From Vandiemenella viatica (taxonomy: Eukaryota; Arthropoda; Insecta; Orthoptera; Morabidae), in the NCBI GenBank assembly GCA_031002005.1, contig JARYHS010013630.1, forward strand, positions 25,821,112 to 25,885,111: DNA of 64,000 bases. The letters are read 5' to 3'. Position numbers and translations under genes: made by a program. Positions 53,431-64,000 of this stretch are shown piece by piece; the first letter of the stretch is position 1; every line of letters starts with the position of its first letter. The notes beneath the pieces are model-generated. The model was not told the DNA's origin. It made no database searches and saw nothing but the letters and a program-made list of their open reading frames with translations.

Positions 53431-56070
53431 AGACCAATATCTATGTCACTGCTGGTATATGTACTCCACAGGTGGAAAACAATACCTCATGATAGTTCTG
53501 AAAATTTCTGCCTCATTATCTGTTACGCTGCGACGTTTTCTGCGACAAGTATCATCCCTCCTGCTATTCTAATGTTTAAAGGTTGTTTGATTTCAGTAAC
53601 TACGAGATAATATTAGACAATCAGCAATGCTTCAGACGCAAAACGAGTACCACTTCTAGTGCCAGCTGTGCAGGCAACTAAGTAAACGCTACTGTCTTGC
53701 AAGCGGTATACCCATGAGGCGCGCCACGCTTGCTGGTGTTCTTCATCCTGTAGCTTTTGTTATTTAAAAGTCTCGGAAAAGGCTACCATGATACATCGTT
53801 GCTACTCTCTGAGCGTGAATTTACCGGAAAGCTCGATATTTATCGCTGTTCGTAGTGGTAGGAAGTTATTTTTTTCTTTCACTGCAGTTCATTCCGGGAA
53901 TTTAATTGCTGCTTAAGAACTTCCTTATTTGCCTGTAACAATATTGCTACTTATTATTTAATTTGTATAATTTTTTATTAATTCGTATTAATTAATTGGC
54001 CAGTAAACCAATTGCAAACATTCAAAATACTAAGAATTTGTCTACAGGATCGTCTGATAGCCTGATGTCTGCTGTCTGCTGTCTGCTATCAGGCAGTTTT
54101 CGTGGAGAAGTAGTTTTGTTAGCTAAGCGTCTTCTCCAATGTTCGATGCCGATTGGTTCTATGCCAATCGAGGGAGTACGCAGTCGTTCCACAATCAAAT
54201 GCAGTCGTGCATAAGTCATTTGTATGTGCATACTGCATACCTACATCTTATCTCCCCATATTTGCATTTTTTACCATTTAAACTGTTTGGTAATGACACG
54301 TTGATGGATATCAACGTAGATAACTTAAGTTCAACTATCATTTAATTTTCAGTTAGTTAAACAGTGATTCCTATATTCCTATACCAAACAGGGCTGGTAC
54401 AAAACATAAGTTTTATTGAAGTTTAAATTCACATTTTTCACCTGCATAAATCTTTGATACGGAAAAAATACACAGCACGCACACATTTTGAATGAACAGA
54501 TCGGTCAGTGGAAAGTAACGTACCTCAAAGGATGGCACTAATTTACTCCTAGCCTAATGATGTTTCATGTTTACTTGAATCTGGGAAAGCTGGTGACAAT
54601 TTAGTAACTGTATCGGAATTTTGCCGGTCATTTCAATCTTTAATGTTAACATAGAATTACGACAATGGGTTTGTTTATCTCATGTGATTTTCTTGAAGTT
54701 TCCATAATTTTAAATGGTTCGTGATAGTTTATAAGAATACAAAAGGGAAATACCAGCTGTGGCTAGATAATAACCAAATTGAAATTATAAACCTTTTTAT
54801 TTTTGAACTTTAACATTTAAACTCTAAACCAGAAGTTCGCAGAGTTTTTCTCACCTCACTTCCGCCAAAAGTAAAATTTTCACACCCCACTGTAACTGCT
54901 CTGAAACCTAAACTTCTCGTATTTCTAATCACTGATCTCGTATTTTTATTTATTTTACCTTGTCGTCGTAGTGAAAATATCTGCTTAATTATTTATTGTA
55001 GTTTCTTCTAAAGTTTTATTTCCTTTGGTATGAGAAAATAAGAAACACAACTTCCGTTCCACATCATCCAGCTTCACCAAAAAACAATGAACTTATATGA
55101 TTTAATTTCTTTTATATTATAATGTTATAACATCCTTAATCATTCGAATATGTACAGGTTCTTTTCCACAGCAATTTCAAATTCGAAGCGAACACGACAC
55201 GGTCTTCACCAAGATTGTCTAGTCTTGATCTATCTTCTTCTGTTTTGTATATAAACGTTTCCTTAGCTACCCATTTCATAGAGTAATTATTCGTTATACC
55301 ATAAACTCTAAGTGGAATTGTATTTTATGAAGGATTTGTAGCAAGCTATAGTTTGATTGAATATGAACTTGTATGTTTGTCTTGCAATTTACTGAAAATC
55401 AGTGTAAATTGACTTTGTTTTATGAAAAGAAATATGTAAATACTATTTAATATGTTTAAGGTCAGAACTATGCAAGAGAATTGCTTAAATGTTTGTAATT
55501 CCAAGTATTAGGTGAGCTACAATGTTTAAAGGACAATTTACTACAGTTTAAAACGATTTAAATGGATAATTTTGTGTTTAAATATCTCTAATTTTCATTT
55601 CTGACCATTTCGTAATGATTGCAAATGATTATGTATTAATTCTGATTGCTTTTATATGCTTTTAATCATCTAAGTATTGTTAAAGTTCGAAAAATATCTG
55701 TCGGAAACCTTTGTAATGTTCCAGAACTTTCGATGAAACTTATATTAAGCAAGCGGCAGAGACTCAGAGACAGTTTTTACTTCGGCGAGGACACAGTTTA
55801 TGGACTGAGTTTTGAGCATTATTGTCTTTGGAAGAAGTGTAGAATGTAATCCTTGGAGTTTGCGTATACATGTGAACAGTATCTTGAAGTCCGATGTCTT
55901 ACTAGCAACAAAAACAAGTTAAAATTTTAAACTGTATCGTGAACTAGTTATTTCTTATATTAATTAAACCACGAGACATCTAATACCAATATTTTACTAT
56001 CAAAAAGGTAGAAAAACAAGTATGAAATCGAATGTATTTTTTTTATTGTATATTAAATTACTAATCTTAA
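53431..56070. other. Unassigned AT-rich sequence
   Basis: The longest repeat-free-looking stretch here. The ORFs (53392-53610, 53996-54214, 54139-54345, 55646-55849) are short and without motifs. TGTCTGCTGTCTGCTGTCTGC at 54067 is a small 7-base tandem run. Confidence 0.35.
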
Positions 56071-56077
56071 ATGAGTG

Positions 56078-56330
56078 GTTGGGTAGCTCAGTGGTTAAGG
56101 TGGTTGCTTTCGAAACGATCGCTGCTCCAGTCCCGGGTTCGAATCCCGCTAGGCCCAGGAATTTTGAGAGTTGTGTTTGATCATATGAACTCGCCAGGAC
56201 GTTCCGTGGTTCGGATTCCACGTTGAACTGTAGGTTTTCTCTAGGGCCAACAACCCTAGTTGTAACACATCCATAGCAAAATTCAAGCTAAACAAAGGCT
56301 TAACGTGGTCCTAGATAACCCAAACGAATA
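56078..56330 (+). mobile_element. tRNA-derived SINE (family III)
   Basis: The head is very tRNA-like: A box TGGGTAGCTCAGTGG (56089) and B box GGTTCGAATCCC (56137), 48 bases apart. The body (TTTTCTCTAGGGCCAACAAC, GTCCTAGATAACCCAAACG) differs from family I. The acceptor arm does not pair convincingly, so a working tRNA gene is unlikely. The minus ORF 56000-56221 is a reading of this SINE. Confidence 0.65.
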
Positions 56331-56737
56331 TACATACACGTACTAATGTTAAATTATCTGAAAAATAAAAAAATATAAATTTCAAATTTACTTTAAAGTA
56401 ATAAAGAAAAAAATAAATGGAATACTAGAAGGTCAACAGCATAAATAATTGGCAACATCCAATTTCGTTCGATATTTTGTTTTTATTGAATGAAGATGAA
56501 AACTCTCTTTCGCAAAAATAAGCGCTTGAAAAAGTTGAATATAATTGCAGCGTTTGCTATGTTACTCTGTGACGCAGTTTGTAATATTTTACCCAAAAGT
56601 TTATTTACTTATTTTATTAAAATCATATTTGGCAGCAGCTTAATTTTTTTACTTCCAAAGGTTGCTCTTGAAGCACTACATTTAGTAAATACAGGGCTTT
56701 GCCGATATTTTTCGTTTTCGGAGTTGGAATTTTTCAG
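56331..56737. other. Unassigned sequence
   Basis: The 104-codon ORF at 56490-56804 has a hydrophobic middle but no recognised domain and runs into the pogo element, so it is probably spurious. Confidence 0.3.
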
Positions 56738-56739
56738 TG

Positions 56740-57084
56740 CAGTAGAACTCCAACTATCCGAATCAATTGGGACCGGACCCCATTCGGATAGTAAAAAATT
56801 CTGATAATCGGATTTTTTCGAAAAAAAGTATATTTTAATTAATTATTGTATGTATGTATGTTAAAAATGCCTTCTTTTCCAAGAGATTTTTTGTGCTTTT
56901 CCACTTCAGAGGTGAAAATTTCGCCGTACCACTCGGTAAACAAAGCTGCAGTCATCCGAAGTTTGGGTTGGTTCTTATAAAAGAGGCCAAGCCTTTTCGC
57001 AATTCGTTTCCATCTTAATTAAAAAAGCTATTCGGATAATAGGCGATTCGGATACTCGGAGTTCGGATGATTGGAGTTCTACTG
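56740..57084 (-). mobile_element. pogo/Tigger-like MITE with transposase fragment
   Basis: The ends CAGTAGAACTCCAACTATCC and CAGTAGAACTCCAATCATCC (right end, reverse complement) are Tigger-type inverted repeats, with TA at 57085 and TG (mutated TA) at 56738. On the minus strand 57000-56870 reads LGLFYKNQPKLRMTAALFTE, then WYGEIFTSEVEKHKKS, part of the pogo DDE domain near the WMT-LFxxW region. The remaining transposase is deleted. Confidence 0.85.
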
Positions 57085-57420
57085 TACTAACAATGACATA
57101 TCAGAGAAAACTCTCTGAGTATGTGATTTTAGAATAATGTTATCAATTCCAAGAGGCTGTGAAAGAGACATAGTACGTCCAACGGTATAGAGCTATTAGG
57201 TGTCGTCCATAGGGCGGCTTAGCTACCTCGAACCTGCCTCCCCGCCCCCCACCTTGTCTCCGCGTCCCTCAGCTTGGGAACCTCGGCTCTAATCAATCCC
57301 CTTGGATACACGCGCTTCCATCCCTACACCGCCCCCACGAAGCATGTCCATCGCGACCTCAATCTCACTGCGTCAAGACTCAAAACGCGTTCCTTGTGAT
57401 ACATTCTTCACTTTTTGAAA
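57085..57420. other. Unassigned sequence
   Basis: A GC-richer patch at 57210-57370; no ORF with a domain. Confidence 0.3.
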
Positions 57421-57424
57421 AAAG

Positions 57425-57805
57425 TCACCTAAACCAAGGTGGAAGCTCCGACACTGGGAGTCCATCTTCCATTAAAAATTCCTTTGCTGAAAGAGCACTG
57501 CGCAATGGTGCGTTGTCTTGATGCAGAATCCAAGACCTGTTCGTCCACATTTCATTTCTTTTCCTTCTCACACGTTGACCTAGGGTCGTAAAAACCTGTC
57601 TGCCGTAAACTTGGTTCACAGTTTGACCTTCAGGCACCCATTCGGTGTGAACAACCCCACTGATGTCAAAAACACGATCATCATTGCTTTGAATATTGAT
57701 TCCCTTATCCGCGCTTTCTTCTGGATCGGTCGGATTGTGTTTTTCCGGCGCGTGCGTTGGCGCTTGCTTTCAGGGCCATACGTAAAGAACCACGAGTCAT
57801 CCACA
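57425..57805 (-). pseudogene. Mariner transposase fragment (DD34D type)
   Basis: On the minus strand three frames in succession read DDSWFFTYGPESKRQ, then KKARIRESIFKAMMI, then FDISGVVHTEWVPEGQTVNQ and SWILHQDNAPLRSALSAKEF. These are DESWxxxYDPExKRQ (first catalytic Asp), the VxxEFxPEGxTVN block and the second Asp in HQDNAP of classical mariner transposases, as in SETMAR. The third Asp (SPDLAPSD) region is degraded after PPWFR. Frameshifts and a stop break it; it belongs to a different family from the DD41D element. Confidence 0.85.
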
Positions 57806-58459
57806 TGCCATTACTCCTTTTTAAAAAAAATGTAGTATCAAACTGAATGCCGTTCGATATCAAAGAAGCGTCTGTCTCAAGGAAATGACTAACAGCTGAT
57901 TTGGAGAAAAATTTATTTACCATTTTATACTGTTTACAAAAGTACCTGAAAACTTAGTATATCTATTTAAATTTTACAAATGATCTATTCATCTTTTCTG
58001 CATGGAATGAAGCTTTTAATTATGCGCAAAATGTTTAGACACAGACATGCACAGCCACAGGATTTAAAAAATTGTTAAAGACGCAGGATCCAACGATAAC
58101 ACTTGAGATGTTGCTACATGTCGACTGCGGTAGGAATTCGCAGAGGAATCCGATGGTTCTGTGGAGACAAATAGACGTAAACGTGACAAGAATTTCTTAA
58201 TGTATACACATAATGAAATTATAAAAAGATAGCTGTCTGTGCACGAATTTGTTGTGAAACACTATTAATTATTTGTTTTGTACACTATTAATGATAAAGA
58301 GACAAAAATCGTAAAATTTTGTGTTTTTCCTTTCTTTCTGTGCGCATATGACTCATAATAAAGAACAAATTTCATCGAATCGTAATCATAGTTATAACTG
58401 ATGTTAATGGTTAACATAGAAGACTTGCCTAAAGAAATATAAAAAAATGAGATAACAGA
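57806..58459. other. Unassigned AT-rich sequence
   Basis: The part nearest 57806 may be mariner N-terminal remnant, but I cannot align it. The rest is featureless. Confidence 0.3.
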
Positions 58460-58466
58460 TAAAATG

Positions 58467-58792
58467 ACGCCAATGCAACTGTATTTGTAGCTTTATTGCC
58501 GTACGCGTTTCGCCTCTCATCGAGGCATCATCAGCGACGATCTATTTTAACATTTACATTGGGTTTACAAACTTATTACATGATTTTAAATAGACACATT
58601 TTTTGCTTATTTACACTTACTATTTATATTAGTGGTTTTCAGGTAAATAGTAAGTGTAAATAAGCTCAAAATGTATCAATTTAAAATCATGTCAAACATC
58701 ATGTAATAAGTTTGTAAACCCAACGTAAATTTTAAAATAGATCGTCGCTGATGATGCCTCGACGAGAGGCGAAACGCGTACGGCAACAAAGC
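58467..58792. mobile_element. Foldback element with two inverted hammerhead-like hairpins
   Basis: Arms 58488-58627 and 58644-58794 are inverted copies around a 16-base loop. The word TAAAATG on both sides (58460-58466 and 58793-58799) is a possible short target duplication. Each arm carries CTGATGA, one extra T, the stem GCCTC/GAGGC with a 5-base loop, and GAAAC followed by GCGT (right arm 58748-58779 on plus; left arm 58534-58504 on minus). The loops differ (GACGA and GATGA) while the stems are kept. ACGCGT after GAAA is self-complementary, as in minimal hammerheads thought to work as dimers. A SINE follows immediately. Confidence 0.6.
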
Positions 58793-58806
58793 TAAAATGG
58801 AAGAAA

Positions 58807-59037
58807 CCGAGCGTGGTGGGTGAGCGGTTAACACTCTGGCCTCGCATTCGGGAGGACGCCGGTTCGAATCCCCGTCCGGGCATCCAGATTTGGATTTCCC
58901 ATGGTTTCCCCAAATCAACCCAGGCGAATGCTATGGCCGAATTCCTTACCGTTTCTTGTACCTTGTCCCCAGTCCCATCCCGCCTCTAATGACCTCGACG
59001 TCGACGAGACGTAAAGCCATAAGCAAAAAAAAAAAAA
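58807..59037 (+). mobile_element. tRNA-derived SINE (family I), best copy
   Basis: A box TGGTGGGTGAGCGGTTAACA (58816), B box GGTTCGAATCCCCG (58861), body CCATGGTTTCCCCAAATCA, GGCGAATGCTATGGCCGAAT and TCTAATGACCTCGACGTCGA, and an A13 tail (59025-59037). About 230 bp. The head, body and tail are all intact, so this copy defines the family consensus in this window. Confidence 0.92.
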
Positions 59038-60725
59038 GATGAAGAAAAACACATCTGCTCAATAAATTCATTCGCGCTCCTCGGTTGGGAATAACGACGG
59101 AAGAAGACACTATAATAAATAAACTTTTCGGTTTAGTTAAGGACTTAGTAGGACATACTAATAGATTCCCACAAGGTGCCAGAACAGAAGCTGCGAGCGA
59201 TGTCCTCTCCGTCCTTAATCAACTGTAGGTAGCTCTCAACGACGACTCGGCCAGGCAGTGCTACTTCAAAGATTGTCCACAGAGAAGTTTTTTGAACACT
59301 AGTTCCTGCGGGAAACCACAGCAAAATAATCTTTGGAAACTAGTAGCAGTTTGAACCGGTAGAAACAAATGGTTTAAAACGTTTACCCTTGACTTGTAAC
59401 GAATATTTGACAACTAATCGCTATTCAGCCTGTTAAGCCACTTTTATCCTGTTCGTCCGAGTGCCGAATATCTAGGTACTATTCCGCCGAATACCGAATA
59501 CTTTAGGATTTATTTTTAAGTTGGATAATTGATTGAAATAAAACAATTGATTCGTTATACGATAATGTATTTTACTTATAATTACAAAAATAATTGTGCA
59601 TAATCAACTTCCACAATGCCAAAGCAAAATTATCAAACATATTAAATATCAATTCATTTGAATCATAATAATTTAAAATTATCAATGCAAGATTATGACG
59701 GAGAAAAATCTATTTTTCTGCATTGTCAGGCAGTAGTAGTAGCTACAAGGTGCCACTCCGAATTTAATAAAATGTAGGCCATTGTTCAAGCTTTACTAGT
59801 CAGAATTAATTTACTGAAGCAAAACATAGGAAGGCACAAATTTTCCCAGTTCCCCGGCTTATCACCGACAAACGTCGAGGATGATGACGTTTCAGCCTGC
59901 CTTCAACATTTAGCCTAAATGCCCTTCTCACAGATTTAAAAAACGAGGTTTGAGGATGTTTTGACTATGAAAATACCTCACTCGGCTATCGATTCATATG
60001 GCGCCGTTGAAAAATGGCATATCGTACTGCAGCAAGAATTTAACGAAAAAGTCACTATCCAGTAACTTAAGGCACAGTTCAGCAAGTGGTATCAGCACTT
60101 CGGGCTTCAGAAAGATATACTTGTTGCCTGTCCTTTATATTTTGAATTGTTGCTTGTAAACTTTTCCATCATCATAGCCCGTGGGAAGGGTTTTTAGTGC
60201 AAGTAACCGATATTATTAAGAAAGTCAGGTCAAAACAGGCACATAATGGTGGGAGGTAACTCTGCTTGAACATCCCGCGGGCTGTGCAACTGAGTTAGAC
60301 TGACGTCTTCCTCCCTTTTACGAGTCTCGCAAATACGTCTTTACGACAGGCGCTGCGCGCGGGACGTACTTCCTGTTTCAACCACCAAAATTGGTCCTAC
60401 TTCCTACTGGAAATTGGATTTATTAATATAAAAAAATACATATCACACTCGTCAAATGTTCTGCCAAGGGCGACAATACATACAAGGTTAACACGGTATA
60501 CAAAACTGAAAATTTTAATTTGTTGACATATGTGCAAATACACTACCTGTCAGAATAAATAAATAAAATATGAAGTATCCAGAGGGGATGTGGAAACGAA
60601 ATCAAACTTCACGGGTTTAGAGGGTATGTGTTGTTATTTCAGTGATTACAAACTCGAGTTAAATTTACAAAGAACTTGCCAGTATGAGCCCAGTGATTCG
60701 GTTGGTAAGCCCACAATTGTTGTAG
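59038..60725. other. Unassigned sequence
   Basis: CCGAATA words repeat at 59462-59500 and may be a transposon end. No ORF of note; 60240-60410 is GC-richer. I found no domain. Confidence 0.3.
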
Positions 60726-60734
60726 CTGGTCCTT

Positions 60735-61380
60735 GATATCCTGGACGAGATAAAGTCCTAATTAGTCCCACATAGGTTCCATCTAGGACAGATATGGGGA
60801 TCTTACTAGCCAGGGGAGTACCTCATCACGCAGACAGTTCACAAAGACACGTGCCGCATGTTGACCGTCGAAAAATGGCACCACGATCCTGTAGCATGAG
60901 ATGTAACTCATGAGGACGCAGGATGTCCGTGACGTACCGTTATGCCGTCAGAGTTCCTTCAGTCACTATCAGCCGTGACCTGAAGTGCCTCTCAAAAACA
61001 TGTCCCAAGATCATCGCCATACTTGCTGACGATGGTCATACGAGGTAGTGCAGAACCGCGATTCATATCTGAACACAATGTCATTCCATTCATCAGCGGT
61101 CGATGCTTCCCGGGTGATGAGACATGGCGGCAGAAGACCGACGCAACTGCCTCTGCTTACTAAACGCTACAGGGTCCAGCTTCCGACCGTCTCGTAAATA
61201 CATTGGTTGGTCCTTGATGGCTGATAAAAGTTGCGTGGTCGGATGATTCACGATTGCTGTTGTAAGATCTGATGGTAAGCAGACCTCATGATCCAGGTTG
61301 TCAGGAAGGCACTGTGTAAGCTGGTGGTGGCTCCATCCTGGAATGGTCTGTATGTACATGACATGGACCAGAACCTCCGG
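60735..61380 (-). pseudogene. Tc1-like transposase, heavily decayed
   Basis: On the minus strand the DNA follows the order of a Tc1 transposase gene: ADEWND-IVFRYESRFCTTSYD (expected FSDESRF, first Asp lost to Tyr), then FRSRLIVTEGTLTA-RYVTDIL, then RGAIF, and finally LPWLVRSPYLS near 60790. The consensus blocks (VWGAI, QQDNARPH with the second Asp) are deleted or shifted. The ORF 61359-61093 reads the N-terminal region in the wrong frame for most of its length. No full-length product is possible. Confidence 0.7.
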
Positions 61381-61390
61381 TCATACTGCT

Positions 61391-61617
61391 TTCCTTATGG
61401 CTTTACGCCTCGTCGATATCATTAGAGGCAGAAATAAAAAGGACTGGGGGCAAGGAACTGAAAGGAATTCGGCCATGGCCTTGTTAAAGGAATCATCCCG
61501 CCATTCACCGGGAGTGATTTGGGGAAACCGTGTAAAACCCAAATATGGATGACCGGACAGGGATTCGATCACGCGTCCTCCCGAATGTGAGGCGAATACC
61601 GCTCACCCAACCATGGT
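61391..61617 (-). mobile_element. tRNA-derived SINE (family I)
   Basis: On the minus strand: TGGTTGGGTGAGCGGTATTC head, B box GATCGAATCCCTG, body GGGTTTTACACGGTTTCCCC, GGCCATGGCCGAATTCC and ATGATATCGACGAGGCG. It separates two unrelated Tc1-like remnants of opposite orientation. ORFs at 61298-61572 on both strands read through it. Confidence 0.85.
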
Positions 61618-61978
61618 CATACTAAACCGTCCATTGAATGGAAATGGTTATATTAATCCTCTTGGAGACTATTTTCAGCCATTCATGTTCCCAAATGACG
61701 ATGGGACGCGACAACACTCCGTTATGTCACCGGGCCACCATTGGTTTGTGGAACATTCTGGACAGTTCCAGCGAATGATTTGGCCAGCTAAATCGCCATA
61801 CATGGATCCAGTCGAACATATCTGGGATCAATTCAGGCACACTGTCCTGAACCGGCAGTTTTGGATGGCTGTAGAGGAAGCATGGCTGAATATATATTTC
61901 TTTGTTGACTTCCACTGCTTCTTGAGTCCAAGTCAATGGCGTCCCAAACGAAATTTAAAGGTATCAGATGATTTTTAG
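61613..61978 (+). pseudogene. Tc1-like transposase, C-terminal fragment
   Basis: The plus ORF reads NPLGDYFQPFMFPNDDG, then WFVEHSGQFQRMIWPAKSPY and MDPVEHIWDQFRHTVLNRQF. SPxMxPxEHIWD carries the final catalytic Glu of Tc1 transposases, and the DDG segment stands where the second Asp is expected but lacks the usual NAPxH signature. The open frame runs past the normal end into unrelated sequence. The N-terminal half is absent, replaced by the SINE. Confidence 0.75.
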
Positions 61979-62575
61979 CCCTTCAGTATAACTGGAATAT
62001 TCAAAATTGCAGTGAAATCAATATCTAGTTAGGAACGAATATCATAAAGTTTATCTTGTGTGTATTTTATTCGATAATTATATCACAAGAAGAATTCAGC
62101 TTTATTGTTTCGTATGGTGATGGTTGGTACATTTTGTTTTCAAACTGGAACTATACAAAGCTTTCTCAGTGTGAAGATATAAGTTACCATGCAACTTCTT
62201 TACTAACAACGATTTTGGTTTTGAAACTGTGTCCACAATATTTAAGAAACAGCACAACCTAAAAGCAAATACTCACCTTGTGTGTGGTTTTGAAAAAGTA
62301 TTAAGGAATCCCATTATAAGGAGGAACATAATCAGCAGAACTTGCAACGACGCTATTAGTAACTCATTCGTTTTAACACGAATGAACCACTCGCTAATCA
62401 CTGGGCGTAGGATAAGTTAGGATAGTTTAATACACTTTCAGTTATCAGTCAGTACAGGAATATATGGAGAGGCGGTGCATTATTCTTGGGAAATCTTTTT
62501 AAGAGTGGGAAGCAGTAATTAGCTTCATATATAGTGTCAAACAGCGACATTTCATCACCAAAGCTCTTTACCTCC
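61979..62575. other. Unassigned AT-rich sequence
   Basis: Short ORFs at 62056-62262 and 62229-62420 have no recognised motif. Confidence 0.3.
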
Positions 62576-62589
62576 ACTTTCCACCATAG

Positions 62590-64000
62590 AAGCCACGGCT
62601 ATCACCATGGAAACCTCAGCGGGAAAACATGCTTCTCGTCTATGCCTGCTGACCTCCTCATGGTCTGGTAAACGAGGCAGAGTGGGAAACACTATTAAGA
62701 CTGCCCGGTAACCTCATGATAGCAGGCGACCTCAACGCCAAGCACACAGCTTGGAATTCAAGGCTTAACCAACATCAATGGCGGGCGCCTACTACGAACC
62801 ATAGAAAGAAACGATGCAGCGGCATGGGGCCCAACAGAACCTACATTCTTTAAAGGAAGAGCCTTCTCTGATGTGTTGGACATCGGGATTACCAAGAGTT
62901 TACAGCACAACATCGCTGTAACTACTAAGACAGCCCTCTCATCCGATCATGTTCCAGTTATCTTCTACCTGGCGGTGGGAGCTCCACTACGGAAGAATAA
63001 GCACAGAGACCTGAAGCGCGCAAATTGGATTGCTTACCAGACATTCCTAGCTGAACATATCACCAACATTCCGCCACCTAATGAAGTCGGCACTTGCACT
63101 GCGATATCTGCTCTTACCGATCTCATCAATGCTGCTGCAAATCACGCTACACCGCCCTCAAGAATTCAGCCAGAGCGCTACAAACAACTGCCGCCGAACA
63201 TTCGCCACACCAAAACTCTAAAAAACCAGCTCACGCGGGAGTGGCAAGAAACGAGAGATCCGACCACAAAAAGAACAGTCAATCGCCTACAACGAGAAAT
63301 CAAGGCTGAAGTCAACAAACACCGAATGCGCGATTGGGAAGGCTTCGTAGCCACTCTCTCAGTTGAAGATGGGTCAATCTGGTCTACCACTAAGAGTATG
63401 TTACAACAAAGACAAAAAATGCCACCGCTAACTGACTGACCCAGTAGCTAAGGCGGATGCACTAGCTGAAACATTTGAAGAAAACTTTCACTCAATAGAA
63501 GACCCCCGGGACGATGCTCACATAGTACTAGTTAAGCAGGAGCTTGAACACCATCTAAATACAGTAACGCACGCCGAAGAAACCATCGAACCCACCACTG
63601 AAGAAAAAGATACTGATATGCTACGACGTGTCGCCACTAACAACATATTAACGCTGCGAGACTTCTTCCCAATGAACAGTTCGGGTTCAGACACCACCAT
63701 TCAACTCCGCAGCAACTACTCAGACTTGTAGAATACGCAATGAGCGCTCTTGAGAAGAAGGAATACTTCGGAGCGGTCCTACTTGACGTAAGCCGTGAAT
63801 TTGATTCGGTCTAACGTGAGGGTCTACTGTATAAGCTAATACTACAGAGGATTCCCCTGCCTCACATCAGACTCATTAAAAACTACTTGGCTGGACGTAC
63901 GTTCCGTGTTATCACTGAAGACGCAACTTATTCCATCAAAACAATAAAAGCCGGAGTTCCACAAGGTTCTGTTCTCGGACCTGTCCTCTACAATCTTTGT
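62590..64000 (+). mobile_element. Jockey-clade LINE ORF2, continuing past the window
   Basis: ORF2 encodes an AP-endonuclease and reverse transcriptase for target-primed insertion. Endonuclease: IAGDLNAKHTAWNS (62719-62760), SDVLDIGI (62862-62890) and SSDHVPVIF (62940-62970). The linker ORF 62873-63439 is open for 188 codons. Reverse transcriptase: NEQFGFRHHHSTPQQL (63671-63720), LLDVSREFDSV (63779-63811, first catalytic Asp) and AGVPQGSVLGPVLYNL (63953-63999). Breaks: a frameshift near 62760, a stop at 63439 and UAA at 63812 where the family usually has Trp. The FADD box lies beyond the window. No poly(A) end is visible here. Confidence 0.92.

Noticed and set aside
56078..56165. Working tRNA gene
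   Set aside because: A and B boxes are excellent, but the acceptor and anticodon arms do not form a good cloverleaf and a SINE body follows.
58807..58880. tRNA gene at 58.8 kb
   Set aside because: It is the head of a SINE with at least ten related copies in this window, all with the same body and A-rich tail.

Overview
The window looks like intergenic or intronic DNA from a large, repeat-rich insect genome. It is AT-rich, has no bacterial gene layout and no long intact ORF. Nearly every coding signal comes from arthropod-type transposable elements: Jockey/CR1-like non-LTR retrotransposons, tRNA-derived SINEs, and Tc1/mariner, pogo, hAT, PIF/Harbinger and Helitron DNA elements. A grasshopper or locust-like genome is a reasonable inference from the repeat style, but nothing in the sequence names the species.

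Layout. 0-10 kb: a non-autonomous hAT (294-896), several SINEs, a second hAT MITE (6602-6948), a decayed LINE (7786-8500), and a LINE nested in a SINE-like repeat (9020-10137). 10-20 kb: a 150-bp tandem array (11035-11480), a THAP zinc-finger first exon (12203-12273, minus), a DD41D mariner-like element inserted in a TA microsatellite (13368-14706), a long inverted-repeat element (15440-16300), a Helitron deletion derivative (16381 to about 17481), and a hAT remnant split by a foldback element (17640-18520). 20-33 kb: mostly LINE tails, LINE fragments and diverged tandem repeats. 33-36 kb: two non-autonomous DNA elements (hAT-like and Harbinger). 39.2-42.8 kb: the best-delimited large element, a 3.6-kb hAT with a perfect 8-bp target duplication, a decayed transposase, a nested SINE and a tandem-repeat block. 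43.6-47.7 kb: MITEs, a Harbinger remnant with a MADF ORF, and a CpG-rich segment with a candidate host exon ending in a consensus splice donor (45418-45564). 48.6-50.1 kb: a mariner-like element made mainly of two 443-bp inverted arms around a 41-bp minisatellite. 51-53.4 kb: a duplicated block, one copy carrying a SINE with an 11-bp target duplication and the other an empty site. 56-62 kb: pogo, mariner and Tc1 remnants, SINEs and an inverted-repeat element with hammerhead-like hairpins. 62.6-64 kb: a Jockey-type LINE running off the window end.

No operon-like or pathway-like set of genes exists here. The elements are related mainly by nesting and by cross-mobilisation (TA-targeting elements next to LINE tails, SINEs inside DNA elements). 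The only candidates for host coding sequence are the CpG-rich exon at 45.4 kb and, less surely, the THAP exon at 12.2 kb. Boundaries given to the base rest on visible target duplications or terminal repeats; others are approximate. Identity assignments come from reading translated motifs by eye, without database searches.
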